Shown here in pieces: positions 17,669 to 26,453 of a stretch of 64,000 nucleotides of DNA. Made by a program: the position numbers and the translations under genes. The first letter of the stretch is position 1. Each line of letters starts with the position of its first letter. Source of the stretch: JAMXLO01 sp963812475 (GTDB taxonomy: Bacteria > Pseudomonadota > Alphaproteobacteria > Acetobacterales > Acetobacteraceae); the NCBI GenBank assembly GCA_963812475.1, contig CAWEVI010000011.1, forward strand, positions 1 through 64,000, in the 5' to 3' direction. Under the pieces are notes generated by a model, which saw nothing but the letters and a program-made list of their open reading frames with translations, was not told the origin of the DNA and made no database searches.

Positions 17669-18568
17669 CTACACCAGTGCCACCGGCCGAACCGGCGAAC
17701 CTGTCGCGCCGCGGAACTTGGTGGCCAGCAGGATGAAGCAGAAGCTCCCCAGTCGGTCGCGCGCCACCTCCTCGAGCGCGAGATTCTCGATCAGATAGAC
17801 CCCGGCCTCGGCCAGGGCGTGCTGGTGCACCGGCATCGCCACGCCGTGGTTCGGGTTGGGCAGCACCTCGACCGCCATGTTATCGCAGCCGATCGCCACC
17901 ACGCCACGCTCGATGAGCCAGCGCGCGCCGGGAAGGTCAATGCCCGGTTCGCCCTGGAGGTAGCGCGGATTATCGACGCCGAAGTAGCGCCCCCACCCGG
18001 TTCGGATCAACGCGATGTCGCCGGGCTCGATCGCCACGCCGGCGGCATCCGCGGCGCGGGCAAGTTCGCCCGGTGATATGGCGCGTCCAGGGTCGAGATG
18101 CTGGCCGCCGTCCAGCCCGGCGACGTCCAGCAGCACGCCGCGGGTGATCATCGGCGGAGCATGCTCGATGCCAAGCCGCTCGAGCCCCCAATCGGTGACG
18201 GTGTCGGCTGCCGACAGACCGTTGTACAGCCGGTCGCCTTTCGAGAAATGGCCCAGCGCATCGATGTGGGTGCCGACATGCGCTGTCATCTCGATGCGCT
18301 CGACGTTGGCGCCGGCGTCGTTGGTGGCGCCCGTCAGGCGACGGCGCTTGATCGAGTCACGCCATGACGCCCAGATCGACAACAGATAGGGCGTCTGGTT
18401 CGGCGCCATGAACGGCGCACCCGCCGAGATCTCGTGGCTCACGTCATAGACGCGACCATCACGCACCGATTTCAACGCGGCGAGGCGTTTTTCCACGGTG
18501 AGTAGATTGGCCGCACCGATCTGGTCGGCGGGACCCCAGCGCGAATGGTCGTGCACGATGCCGCTCAT
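17669..18568 (-). CDS. cyclase-family (kynurenine-formamidase-like) hydrolase
   Basis: Metal-dependent hydrolase of 299 residues in the cyclase family (PF04199), whose members include kynurenine formamidase and other amide or ester hydrolases. The signature HVGTHIDALGHF near residue 97 supplies the metal-binding His/Asp residues. Other conserved pieces are VYDVSHEISAGAPFMAPNQ and GDIALIRTGWGRYFG. The start MSGIVHDHSRWG at 18566-18568 matches family members; the frame to 18676 is extended. Convergent with bolA. The partner pathway is not visible nearby, although an amidohydrolase and an amidase lie elsewhere in the window. Confidence 0.88.
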   Translation of the reverse strand: MSGIVHDHSRWGPADQIGAANLLTVEKRLAALKSVRDGRVYDVSHEISAGAPFMAPNQTPYLLSIWASWRDSIKRRRLTGATNDAGANVERIEMTAHVGTHIDALGHFSKGDRLYNGLSAADTVTDWGLERLGIEHAPPMITRGVLLDVAGLDGGQHLDPGRAISPGELARAADAAGVAIEPGDIALIRTGWGRYFGVDNPRYLQGEPGIDLPGARWLIERGVVAIGCDNMAVEVLPNPNHGVAMPVHQHALAEAGVYLIENLALEEVARDRLGSFCFILLATKFRGATGSPVRPVALV

Positions 18569-18822
18569 GCCAGAGATGCTCCCGCGTCGCTGATCGGACG
18601 CTATGCCGTGGAACAGTGCTGTGCAACAAACCGGCACATGATGATCGCGGTGAACAAGCGAAGTTCCACACGGCAATCACCGGGCAGGGCGCACAAGGAG
18701 CCACCGGGAATAAGCGATAGAGGCATGATTGCGCGTTATGTGAATCGCCATTCCGCCCTTCGTGCGTGGTCCCCGGCGGTTCACCATGATATTCATGTGG
18801 ACCCTTCGCCGCCTTCGTTCGG

Positions 18823-20067
18823 TTGGCCCAGGCCGCCAGGTTGAGCATCGTCACGGTCCCAGCATCCGCCGCTCGGAGCCGCGGCTGGCCGCTGCTGGCC
18901 GCGGCATTTATCACCTTTGCCGTCGGCGCGGCGTGCATGCACTCCTACACCGTGTTCCTGATCGCCTTCATCGAGGCATTCGGGTGGAGCCGCGGCGAGA
19001 GTTCCGTCGCCTATTCGGTATCGCAACTCATCACCGGGGCGACGTCGCCGCTGGTGGGCGTCCTCGTGGATCGGCTGGGGCCGCGACGGTTGATCCTGAT
19101 CGGTGGCTTCCTGCTGGCGGCTGGGCTGCTCGCCAGCGCATACGCCAATGCTCTGTGGCAGGTGGTCGTGCTGTACGGCGTGGTGATGACGCTTGGCGCG
19201 AACTGCCTGGGGCTGGTGGTGTTCGTTCCGATTCTGTCGCGGCGTTTCGTGCGCAACCGCGGCATGGCGGTGGCCGTCGTGCAGTCGGCAAACGGCTTCG
19301 CCCGTGCATTCTCGGCGCCGCTGTCGCAGGTGCTGATTGCGGGCCTTGGCTGGCGCGGCGCCTACCTCGCGCTGGGCGGCTTCATGGCGGCCGCTTTTCT
19401 CCCGCTGGGCGCCATGTTCCGCTTTTCCGAGCCCGAGCGCGCCGAACGCGCCGGTGGCGGGACGATCGGCGATGGATGGACGTTGCGCCAGGCGATGCGC
19501 ACGCCGCATTTCTGGCTGCTGTTCCTGGTCTACGTATTCACCGGTCTGGGCAGTTTCCTGGTGGCGCTGCATCAGCTTGCGTTTGCCGTGACGATGGGAT
19601 TTGACCCGCTCTACGCCGCCGAGGTGCTGGGTGCGGGTGCATTCCTGTCGCTGCCGGGCGTGATCGTCACCGGCATCATATCCGATTATATCGGTCGGGA
19701 ACTGTCCGCGGTGATCACCTATGGCACGTCGATCATCGGCGTGGCCTGCGCGATGTTGATCACCGGACCAAACCAGCATTTGCTGCTGTGGCTGCATTCC
19801 TGCTTCTTTGGCCTGACCTGGGGCGCACGGGGGCCGGCGATCACGGCCAAGACGGCGGATCTGTTCCCCGGGCCGCGGCTCGGGACGATCCTTGGCGCGA
19901 TCACGATCGGGACCGGAATCGGCGCGGCTTCCGGCGCCTGGCTGGCTGGGTTGACCTTCGACGTGACCGGCAGTTACCAGGTCGCCTTCGGGCTCTCGAT
20001 CTTTTTTTACGCCTGCGGCGGCGTGGCCTTCTGGGCTTTGCGCCGCCCGCCGGCCGTGGCTGGATGA
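18823..20067 (+). CDS. MFS transporter, oxalate/formate-antiporter-like
   Basis: Inner-membrane carrier of 414 residues with about twelve membrane helices. The first half has FGWSRGESSVAYSVSQLITG and the loop motif DRLGPRRLILIGG (MFS motif A). The second half begins near LRQAMRTPHFWLLFLVYVF, typical of the monocarboxylate and oxalate/formate antiporter branch. The start is a TTG (18823) without a clear binding site; another TTG at 18843 is possible. Likely imports or exchanges a small carboxylate. It stands alone on its strand, followed by a small lipoprotein gene. Confidence 0.88.
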   Translation: MAQAARLSIVTVPASAARSRGWPLLAAAFITFAVGAACMHSYTVFLIAFIEAFGWSRGESSVAYSVSQLITGATSPLVGVLVDRLGPRRLILIGGFLLAAGLLASAYANALWQVVVLYGVVMTLGANCLGLVVFVPILSRRFVRNRGMAVAVVQSANGFARAFSAPLSQVLIAGLGWRGAYLALGGFMAAAFLPLGAMFRFSEPERAERAGGGTIGDGWTLRQAMRTPHFWLLFLVYVFTGLGSFLVALHQLAFAVTMGFDPLYAAEVLGAGAFLSLPGVIVTGIISDYIGRELSAVITYGTSIIGVACAMLITGPNQHLLLWLHSCFFGLTWGARGPAITAKTADLFPGPRLGTILGAITIGTGIGAASGAWLAGLTFDVTGSYQVAFGLSIFFYACGGVAFWALRRPPAVAG

Positions 20068-20165
20068 GTGGCAGGATTGATCGAACGCGGGCATGTTGCC
20101 TCTGGCGCCTCCGCCTGCGTCTCGCTAGAACCGAATTGCGACACTGGGAGACGGGGCTGCCGTCG

Positions 20166-20366
20166 ATGCGCATCGTTGCAACAGTTTTGACAATTGCGTG
20201 CCTGGCTGCCTGCAGCGCGGCGCCGACGCAGTCCGCTTCGGAACAGGCTCTGATGGACCAGGACGGCTGGCGTCAGCACCAGGCCGCGCTCGATGCCGAG
20301 GCGATCATGGTGGGCATGGCACAGGCCCGGCTGCGCGCCGAGCAGCAGGCTCGCTCGGCGCGCTAG
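20166..20366 (+). CDS. small lipoprotein
   Basis: A 66-residue protein with a lipoprotein signal: MRIVATVLTIACLAACSAAP, where Cys16 of the lipobox LAAC is the predicted lipid-modified residue. The mature part is charged and helical (ALDAEAIMVGMAQARLRAEQ) with no recognised domain. No strong binding site is visible upstream. Function unknown. The lipobox is seen directly, but small size makes the coding call less certain. Confidence 0.6.
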   Translation: MRIVATVLTIACLAACSAAPTQSASEQALMDQDGWRQHQAALDAEAIMVGMAQARLRAEQQARSAR

Positions 20367-20498
20367 CGATGGCCGGGTCCTGATCGGATCGGAGACGGCA
20401 ACGCGTCGCGCCCTTGAACGCGATTGCGATTTTCCGGATTGTGACGCGGATCGCGGACATCCCGGCAGCCGGGGTACCGGGACATCGTACGCACTTCA

Positions 20499-21227
20499 AT
20501 GACCCAGAACATCTATGACAACGACGAATTCTTTGCCGGGTACAGCCGACTGCCGCGTTCGGTCGGGGGCCTGGATGACGCTCCGGAATGGCCGGCGCTG
20601 CGGGCATTGCTGCCGGACCTGCACGGGCGGAAGGTCGTGGACCTAGGTTGCGGATTTGGCTGGTTCTGTCGTTGGGCGCGCGAGAACGGCGCAGCTCAGG
20701 TCCTGGGCATCGATGTGTCCGAGAAGATGCTTGCCCAGGCCAGAGCCACGACATCTGATACGGAGATCACCTACACCAGGGCCGACATGGAGCGGCTCGA
20801 ACTGGCTCCGGCCGCATTTGACGTAGTCTACAGTTCGCTGGCCCTGCACTACATCGCGAACCTGGACATCCTGTTGTCGCAGGTGCACCGATCGCTCGTC
20901 GAAGGCGGCAGCCTGGTCTTCTCGGTCGAGCATCCGATCTATACGGCGCCGGCCGATCCGAACTGGTTCGTCGCTGCCACGGGTCGCAAGGTCTGGCCGG
21001 TGGATCGCTACCTCGATGAGGGTCCTCGTTCCACTGACTGGCTCGCCAAAGGTGTGATCAAACAGCACCGAACGCTCGCGACCTATCTCAACGCAATCCT
21101 GCGCTCGGGTTTTGCACTACGACATGTCGAGGAGTGGGGTCCGACCGAGGAGCAGATCGCGGCCCGCCCGCAGTTTGCCGACGAGCATCAGCGTCCGCCC
21201 TTCCTGCTGGTGGCCGCGAGGCGCTGA
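20499..21227 (+). CDS. class I SAM-dependent methyltransferase
   Basis: A 242-residue methyltransferase with the Rossmann-like SAM fold. Motif I is VVDLGCGFGWFCRWARENG near residue 47, the acidic post-I residue is in VLGIDVSEKML, and motif IV is in FDVVYSSLALHYI. It ends in a family-typical beta strand (RPPFLLVAARR). Sequence is of the UbiE/small-molecule type, so a metabolite rather than a nucleic acid is the likely substrate. No pathway partner is adjacent. It converges on sufE. Confidence 0.88.
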   Translation: MTQNIYDNDEFFAGYSRLPRSVGGLDDAPEWPALRALLPDLHGRKVVDLGCGFGWFCRWARENGAAQVLGIDVSEKMLAQARATTSDTEITYTRADMERLELAPAAFDVVYSSLALHYIANLDILLSQVHRSLVEGGSLVFSVEHPIYTAPADPNWFVAATGRKVWPVDRYLDEGPRSTDWLAKGVIKQHRTLATYLNAILRSGFALRHVEEWGPTEEQIAARPQFADEHQRPPFLLVAARR

Positions 21228-21260
21228 CCGGCCGGCCGTATCCGCGGCCGGCCGTCATCG

Positions 21261-21707
21261 TTATGCGGCCCGCTGCAACGCCGCGAGTTCGCGGATCTTG
21301 CGCGCCATTGCGGCAATGCCGTTGCCGCGGTTGGTGGACAGAGCCTCCAGCAGGCCCAGGTCCTTCAGGAACACCGGATCGGTCGCGACGATCTCCGCGG
21401 GCGATCGGCCGGAATAGACGCGCAGCAGCAGCGCGATCAGACCGGCGACGATGGCGGCGTCGGACGTACCGGCGATGAACAGCTTGCCGTCCCGTAGCGC
21501 GCCTTCCATCCACACGCGGCTCTGGCAGCCCGGCACACGGTGCGCGTCATTTGACCAGTCCTCGGGAAACGGCGGCAGCTTGCGCCCCAATTCCATGATG
21601 AACTGGTAGCGCTCCATCCAATCGTCGAACACAGCGAGTTCCTCGCCGATCGCGGCGATCGCGTCGGCTGCGGACGGCTCCTCGGGAATGACGAATGGAT
21701 CCTGCAT
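21261..21707 (-). CDS. sufE: SufE-family cysteine desulfuration protein
   Basis: Sulfur acceptor for the cysteine desulfurase SufS in iron-sulfur cluster assembly. The 148-residue protein has the conserved sequence YQFIMELGRKLPPFPEDW and the active-site cysteine in HRVPGCQSRVWME near residue 61. It ends with the SRGNGIA-like segment STNRGNGIAAMARKI. It lies nine bases downstream of the amidohydrolase gene on the same strand, so the two may be cotranscribed, although no functional link is evident. The rest of the suf operon is absent here. Confidence 0.95.
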   Translation of the reverse strand: MQDPFVIPEEPSAADAIAAIGEELAVFDDWMERYQFIMELGRKLPPFPEDWSNDAHRVPGCQSRVWMEGALRDGKLFIAGTSDAAIVAGLIALLLRVYSGRSPAEIVATDPVFLKDLGLLEALSTNRGNGIAAMARKIRELAALQRAA

Positions 21708-21716
21708 GCGCAGCCG

Positions 21717-22676
21717 CTACAGCTTCAGCAACCGCACGGCGTTGCCGCCGGCGATCTTCGCCTTGTCCTCGGCGCACAGCGGGATGGTCGGCAGCCAGTC
21801 GGTGCCCGGCTTGTTGGCGACGAACGGATAATCCACCGAGAACATGATGCGATCCACGCCCATTTCCTGCACGCAGCACAGCAGCGCCGGGTCGGAAAAG
21901 AATCCGCTGGTGGTGATATAGAAATGCTCGCAGAAGATGTCGCGAAATGCGCGCCGCCCCGGTCCCTCGCGCTTGAATCCCATGTCGATGCGCCACACCA
22001 GGAATGGCAGGCCCTCGCCGAGATGGCCGAGGATGATCCGCAGCTTTGGATAGGCGTCGAACACGCCGGACAGCACCATGCGAACGCCCTGCGTCGCGGT
22101 CTCGACCGTGAAGCCCCAGGCGGCGCGCATGATCATCGGCCATTCCTGCGCGTAGTCCTTGTAGTAGGTCTCGATCACCGCCGGGTGCGGCATCGTCGGG
22201 TGCAAATAGAGCGGCACGTCCAGCGCCGCGGCGCGCTCGCAGATCGGCCAGAAGCGCTTGTCGTCGAAGAACACGCCGTTGGTCGTGCCGTTGATCAGCG
22301 CGCCCTTGAAGCCAAGCTGCGTCACCGCGCGTTCCAGTTCGTCGGCCGCCGCCGCGGGATCGGGCGTGGGGATGACGGCAAAGGCGGCGAACCGATCGGG
22401 ATGCGCGCGCACCGTCTCGGCGAGCCGATCGTTGGCGATGCGCGCCAGCCGCACCGCGGTCTCGGCATTCATCTTCTGCAGCCCGGGATTGGCGTGCGAC
22501 AGCACCTGCATGTCGATCCCCGCCTCGTCCATTTCGCTGATGCGGAGGTTGGTGAGATCGTTCAGGCGCTCGGCAATTGCCGGGACCTGCCTGGCATCCT
22601 CGGGTGCGTAGGCGCGCACCACGTCCGGATCCTGGTAGTGCTCCTCGATGGTGATGACCCGCGGCTGCGCTGGCAT
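21717..22676 (-). CDS. amidohydrolase-2 family (ACMSD/resorcylate-decarboxylase-like)
   Basis: A 319-residue metal-dependent enzyme of the amidohydrolase 2 family, which includes aminocarboxymuconate semialdehyde decarboxylase and gamma-resorcylate decarboxylase. It opens VITIEEHYQDPD with the first metal-binding residues in the EEH form seen in resorcylate-type members. Metal and catalytic His appear in LYLHPTMPHP and RIILGHLGEGLPF. The late Asp lies in DRIMFSVDYPF. Decarboxylation or hydrolysis of an aromatic acid is the likely chemistry. It diverges from the aldo/keto reductase gene at 22787 and precedes sufE. Confidence 0.87.
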   Translation of the reverse strand: MPAQPRVITIEEHYQDPDVVRAYAPEDARQVPAIAERLNDLTNLRISEMDEAGIDMQVLSHANPGLQKMNAETAVRLARIANDRLAETVRAHPDRFAAFAVIPTPDPAAAADELERAVTQLGFKGALINGTTNGVFFDDKRFWPICERAAALDVPLYLHPTMPHPAVIETYYKDYAQEWPMIMRAAWGFTVETATQGVRMVLSGVFDAYPKLRIILGHLGEGLPFLVWRIDMGFKREGPGRRAFRDIFCEHFYITTSGFFSDPALLCCVQEMGVDRIMFSVDYPFVANKPGTDWLPTIPLCAEDKAKIAGGNAVRLLKL

Positions 22677-22786
22677 GGCTGCATCGTCCCCTGGTTGGCG
22701 CCCTGGATTGCGCCCCGGATTTCAGCGTGTTTGAGCGCCGGCGCGTTGCGGGTCAAATGTAGGGCGGAATCGACCGGAGCGGCAGC

Positions 22787-23702
22787 ATGACCCAGGATCC
22801 AGCGAACATGGCGCCCAGCCTGACGGTCGACTTCGGGCCGAACCGCGTGCCGGTCAGCCGCATCGGCTTCGGCGGCGCGACCGCCGGCCTGACCAACTAC
22901 ATCGAGCCCTACGATGCCGGCGACCCGGCCAACCGCGAAACCATGATGGCGGCGCTCCGCCGTGCCGTGGAGCTTGGGGTGAACTATTTCGACACCGCGC
23001 CGGGCTACGGCGATGGCCTGGCGGAGACGCTCTTCGGCGAGGCTCTGGAGGGCGCGCCGGTCTTCCTCGCCACCAAGGTGCCGCTCGACGCCGCCGGCCG
23101 GATACGGCAATCGCTGGAAGCAAGCCTCCGCCGGTTGCGCCGCAATCGCACCGATCTGCTGCAGCTCCACGGTTCATCGTACGGTCCGGATGTCGAGACG
23201 GTTGTCCTGCGCGCAGGCGGCATGCTCGAGGAGATGCACCGGCTGCGCGACGAGGGTCTTGTGGGCTTGACGGGTTTCACGACCGAGGACAACAACGCGG
23301 CGGTGTACCGCTTCATCGCCGGCGGCGGTTTCGACGTGATGCAGATCGGCTACAATTTCCTGCATCAGCATCCGTACGACCCGACCCGGCCGTTCGGCAG
23401 CCTTATCGAGGCGAAGCGTCGCGGCATGTCCACCGTGACGATGCGCACCGCGACATCGGGCACATTCCAGCGCTGGATCCAGATGGTAAATCCCGCCAAT
23501 TCGTTCGACTACACGCCCGCGCTGATCCAGTTCGTGTTGTCAAATCCGCTGGTGGACGTGGCGCTGGTGGGCATGCGCGACATCGCGACAGTCGAGGCGA
23601 ATGTGCGCATCTGGCGCGATACGGCAAACCGGATCGACCTGACGGAGTTGCACGCGCGATACGTGGATCCAACGAATGATGGGACCGCAGCACCGGTCGT
23701 GA
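22787..23702 (+). CDS. aldo/keto reductase with missing stop
   Basis: NADPH-dependent oxidoreductase with the AKR tetrad: Asp and Tyr in NYFDTAPGYGDGLAE, Lys in VFLATKVPLD, His in TDLLQLHGSSYG. The domain ends naturally near LTELHARYVDP, about 300 residues in. The observed frame has no stop there. It continues through an intergenic palindrome, giving CHSRARGN, and on to 24742 antisense to the cupin and RuBisCO-like genes. One extra base near 23650-23680 would restore a stop at 23700-23702; I use that as the likely end. Family matches and start are clear, the end is inference. Confidence 0.78.
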
Positions 23703-23722
23703 CCAAACATCGCGCCCTGTTT

Positions 23723-23750
23723 TGTCATTCCCGCGCAAGAGGGAATGACA
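23723..23750. repeat. palindromic repeat / possible bidirectional terminator
   Basis: TGTCATTCCC (23723-23732) pairs perfectly with GGGAATGACA (23741-23750) over an 8-base loop. It shares the core CATTCCCGCGCAAG with the palindrome at 53-70. It lies between the convergent aldo/keto reductase and cupin genes, where a bidirectional terminator is expected. Confidence 0.6.
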
Positions 23751-23779
23751 ATGAGGCGCTGCGCTGTCTGTGCGATGCA

Positions 23780-24238
23780 CTACATCTTCAGAAACGCAGC
23801 GATCGCCGGACGTTGGCGGAGCATCTCCAGCTCCTGCGGGTTCGGCAATTGCGGCTTGTCCCGCTCGGCGTTCACCATGCACATGAACCCAAGCGGCTCG
23901 CCTGCGGTGGCGCGGAACTGATGCCAGGTCCACGACGGGATCGTGACCAGATCGAACGGTCCGACCGTGCGCACTTCCTCACCCACCAGGCACTGGCCGC
24001 GCCCGCGCAGGATCATAACGGCGTGCATGTGCCCGTGACGCTCCAACGTCGAAAACCCGCCGGCGTCCATCTCGAAATAGCGGAGTTCGCAGCCAAGCTC
24101 GGGTTCGTGGAACAGCACCTGGCGCGAGATCGCCTTGAATGGTGCGACGCCCTCCTCCTTGTAGGGAAGATGGGCAACCCCATCCCACCGGTAGTCCCGG
24201 TGGAATTGCCGAATGTGCGACTGCTGATCGATGTCCAT
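23780..24238 (-). CDS. cupin-domain protein paired with RuBisCO-like protein
   Basis: A 152-residue single-domain cupin. The first metal-binding motif is TLERHGHMHAVMILRGRG near residue 66, with two His and the following acidic region. The second contains LVTIPSWTWHQFRA with a further His. The opening region includes APFKAISRQVLFHEPE. It lies six bases downstream of the RuBisCO-like gene on the same strand, so the two are almost certainly cotranscribed. In Rhodospirillum rubrum a cupin (methylthioxylulose-phosphate methylsulfurylase) acts after a RuBisCO-like isomerase. The order here suggests a comparable two-step pathway, but this is inference. Confidence 0.8.
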   Translation of the reverse strand: MDIDQQSHIRQFHRDYRWDGVAHLPYKEEGVAPFKAISRQVLFHEPELGCELRYFEMDAGGFSTLERHGHMHAVMILRGRGQCLVGEEVRTVGPFDLVTIPSWTWHQFRATAGEPLGFMCMVNAERDKPQLPNPQELEMLRQRPAIAAFLKM

Positions 24239-24244
24239 GTGCGT

Positions 24245-25352
24245 TTACCGATAGATGTGTTGGGTCACCGCGCGGGTGAATGCCGCGGTCTCCTCGGAGA
24301 GCCGGTCGCGCGCCGCGAGCAGGCTGCCGCCGATCAGCAACATCGCGTCCGGTCCGTAGAAGTCAAGCATCTCCGGCACGCGGTCCAGCGTCATGCCACC
24401 GGCCGGAACCGGAACGCTGGGGCGGATTCCGTCCCAATCCGCGCACGCCTGGCCGGCAAGTGCCCGGCAGGTATCCGGCGTGTAGCCGAACCGGCCGCCA
24501 TGGTTGGGGAAGATCACCGCGTCGGCGCCCAGCAGCCGGAACAACTTGCCGATCAGCAGTTGCGGCGCGATGCGCGCGGCGCCGCCCATGGTCGGATGGG
24601 CGAAGAACGCGATGTCCGGACAGGTCCTCGCCAGTGTCTGAAAAGTCGCCCAGCCCGCCAACATCGGCGCGATCATCACCGTGTCGATGCCGACCGCGCG
24701 CGCAATCTCGATCTGGCGTCGCATCCGGTCGAGGTCGCCTGACAGGCTGGGCACGTATCGGGTTGCATGCCCCGTGGCCTGCGCCGCGCTGTGGACCGCG
24801 GCGGCACAGGCTTTCACCCGGTCGGCAAACGGCGAATATCCCTGGTCCGCCAAGCCATGGTCATCCTTGACGAAATCGATGCCGCCGCGGGCGAAACCCG
24901 CCGCGAGTTCCGCGAGCCGCGCTGGCGGCACACCCTGCGGCTTCACCGCCGAGCAGGTGAATGCGCGCCCGACGGCTCCGACACGCTGCCGCAACCCTCC
25001 GATGCCGTGACGCGGGCCGCCGAATGCCGCGGCCAGTTCGGCAGGGATCTCGACGTCCTGCAGCACCACGTCGTCGTGCAGCGACGTATTGCCGAATACC
25101 ATGTTCAGGAACTGCGCGGCGTCCAGTCCGATCAGTGGCGGTCGCCAGCCCGATGCGGACATCGAACAGCCCGCCGCCATGGTCCTCGATCGCTTCGACG
25201 CGCCCGACGATATCCGTCACGATCTCCGGTTCGGCGATGGCCGACACCGGCATCTCCACGCTCTGCTCGACGGCGATCGCCTCCGCCCGCTCGGCAATGA
25301 CGCGGGCGTCGCCCCGAACGCGATAGACTGTCGTGAATCTGGACGCCACCAC
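24245..25352 (-). CDS. RuBisCO-like protein (form IV), frameshifted
   Basis: The N-terminal RuBisCO domain is in one frame (TTVYRVRGD, AVEQSVEMP, GGGLFDVRIGLAT). The barrel continues in another (LIGLDAAQFLNMVFGNTSLH). A single extra base near 25136 explains the break, and the corrected length is about 368 residues. Active-site traces are SAVKPQGVP, GGIDFVKDDHGLADQ (Lys and Asp of the metal site kept, the usual Glu replaced by His), AHPTMGG and LIGGSLL. The loop-6 lysine is missing (NHGGRFGY), so it cannot be a carboxylase. It most resembles the non-photosynthetic form IV lineages, some of which act on methylthioribulose phosphate or isoapionate derivatives. GTG near 25352 is the likely start. 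Confidence 0.82.
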
Positions 25353-25578
25353 GGTGTCGCCTTTGCGGATTGTGCCGATCTATCAATGCCAGAAGTCGGC
25401 GGTTTTCGGGAGTCAACACGCGAGGCAGCGCTTCACCATGGGGTCCGGAAGCCGTTACGGGATACATTGGCAGATTACGCCGTGATCGGCACATCATCGC
25501 CTGGCCCGAGGTGACCGCTGCGCTCAACGCAGGCGGCCAGTGCGTGGTCGATATCAAGCAGCGCCAGGAGAAGGAGGT

Positions 25579-26193
25579 TTACCTGAATTGTACCCTGGCG
25601 GGTGCCAATGACGCACTGGCCTGCATTTCGTGGACCGTCGTGCATAACTCGGAGGCGAGCGGTCCTGGTAAGCGGCGAGAAAAAACCTCTGCGAGGGTCG
25701 AATAATACCAAAGCGTGCCGTCCCGGTCTCCCGCGAAACGTGCAAACACGAGCGGACCATGGGTCTTCAGATCGCTGACGATCGCACGCGCATTGTGCAG
25801 CTTGTCACAGGCGCTGACCAACAGTACATCGTCACCGACCTGCTCAAGGTGCTCGATATATTGTCTTTTCCGCTCGCGCCACGGGGGTTTCGGGATTGCG
25901 TCGGCATCGGTGTAAGCACGGACAATGGCGGCCACGCCAAGTCCGAACCGCTTTTTTATGATGTCCTCCTGCTCTGCGCCCATGTCTTCAATGGCGTCAT
26001 GCAGCAACCCGGCGATGGCCTGTTCTTCGTCTCCACCATGTTCCAGCACCAGAGCAGCCACGCTCATCAGATGGGCGATATATGGGATGGTGGTGCCCTT
26101 GCGTCGTTGATCCGCATGCAGAGCGAAGGCGAACGCCGCTGCCTCCGCAAGTCGTGTCCAACGTAAACTGGGCTCGGTTGTTTCGGTTGTCAT
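25579..26193 (-). CDS. HD-domain protein, small alarmone hydrolase-like (MESH1/SpoT type)
   Basis: A 204-residue HD phosphohydrolase. The order HADQRRKGTTIPYIAHLMSV, IAGLLHDAIED, FGLGVAAIVRAYTDAD and LLVSACDKLHNARAIVSDL matches the hydrolase half of RelA/SpoT and stand-alone MESH1-type enzymes that remove pyrophosphate from ppGpp or NADPH. Metal ligands are the His of YIAH, the His-Asp of LLHD and the Asp of ACDKLHN. There is no synthetase, TGS or ACT domain. ATG 26191-26193 follows GGAGAA. It stands alone between the RuBisCO-like gene and gyrB. Hydrolysis of (p)ppGpp is inferred from similarity only. Confidence 0.82.
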   Translation of the reverse strand: MTTETTEPSLRWTRLAEAAAFAFALHADQRRKGTTIPYIAHLMSVAALVLEHGGDEEQAIAGLLHDAIEDMGAEQEDIIKKRFGLGVAAIVRAYTDADAIPKPPWRERKRQYIEHLEQVGDDVLLVSACDKLHNARAIVSDLKTHGPLVFARFAGDRDGTLWYYSTLAEVFSRRLPGPLASELCTTVHEMQASASLAPARVQFR

Positions 26194-26453
26194 CAAACCG
26201 TTCTCCTTCGGTGCCTTGATCGTCCACCGGGAACATTCCCTGCATGATCGCCGGAGCGTTGGTGGATGCAGCCGCACGAGGACAGATACGTTTTGTCAGG
26301 CTGCTGGTGCTGGAGGCGATATCGAGCGGCCTCAGCCAGGCTTGCTACGAGGTGGGCAACCGTTCAGATTGGAGTGTCGGTGCGAGCTCGATGTCCGCGA
26401 TCGGGACGAAGCCCCGCTACCAAATCCTCCAAATCAAACCTACACAAGACCCT

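Noticed and set aside
18793..20094. 433-codon minus-strand frame
   Set aside because: Antisense to a clear MFS transporter; His, Gln and Arg-rich shadow.
23703..24742. C-terminal 340 codons of the aldo/keto reductase frame
   Set aside because: Has no domain, begins with a translated palindrome, and is antisense to well-supported cupin and RuBisCO-like genes.
26194..26453. Possible small genes between the HD protein and gyrB
   Set aside because: Several short frames exist but none has a binding site or a recognisable feature.
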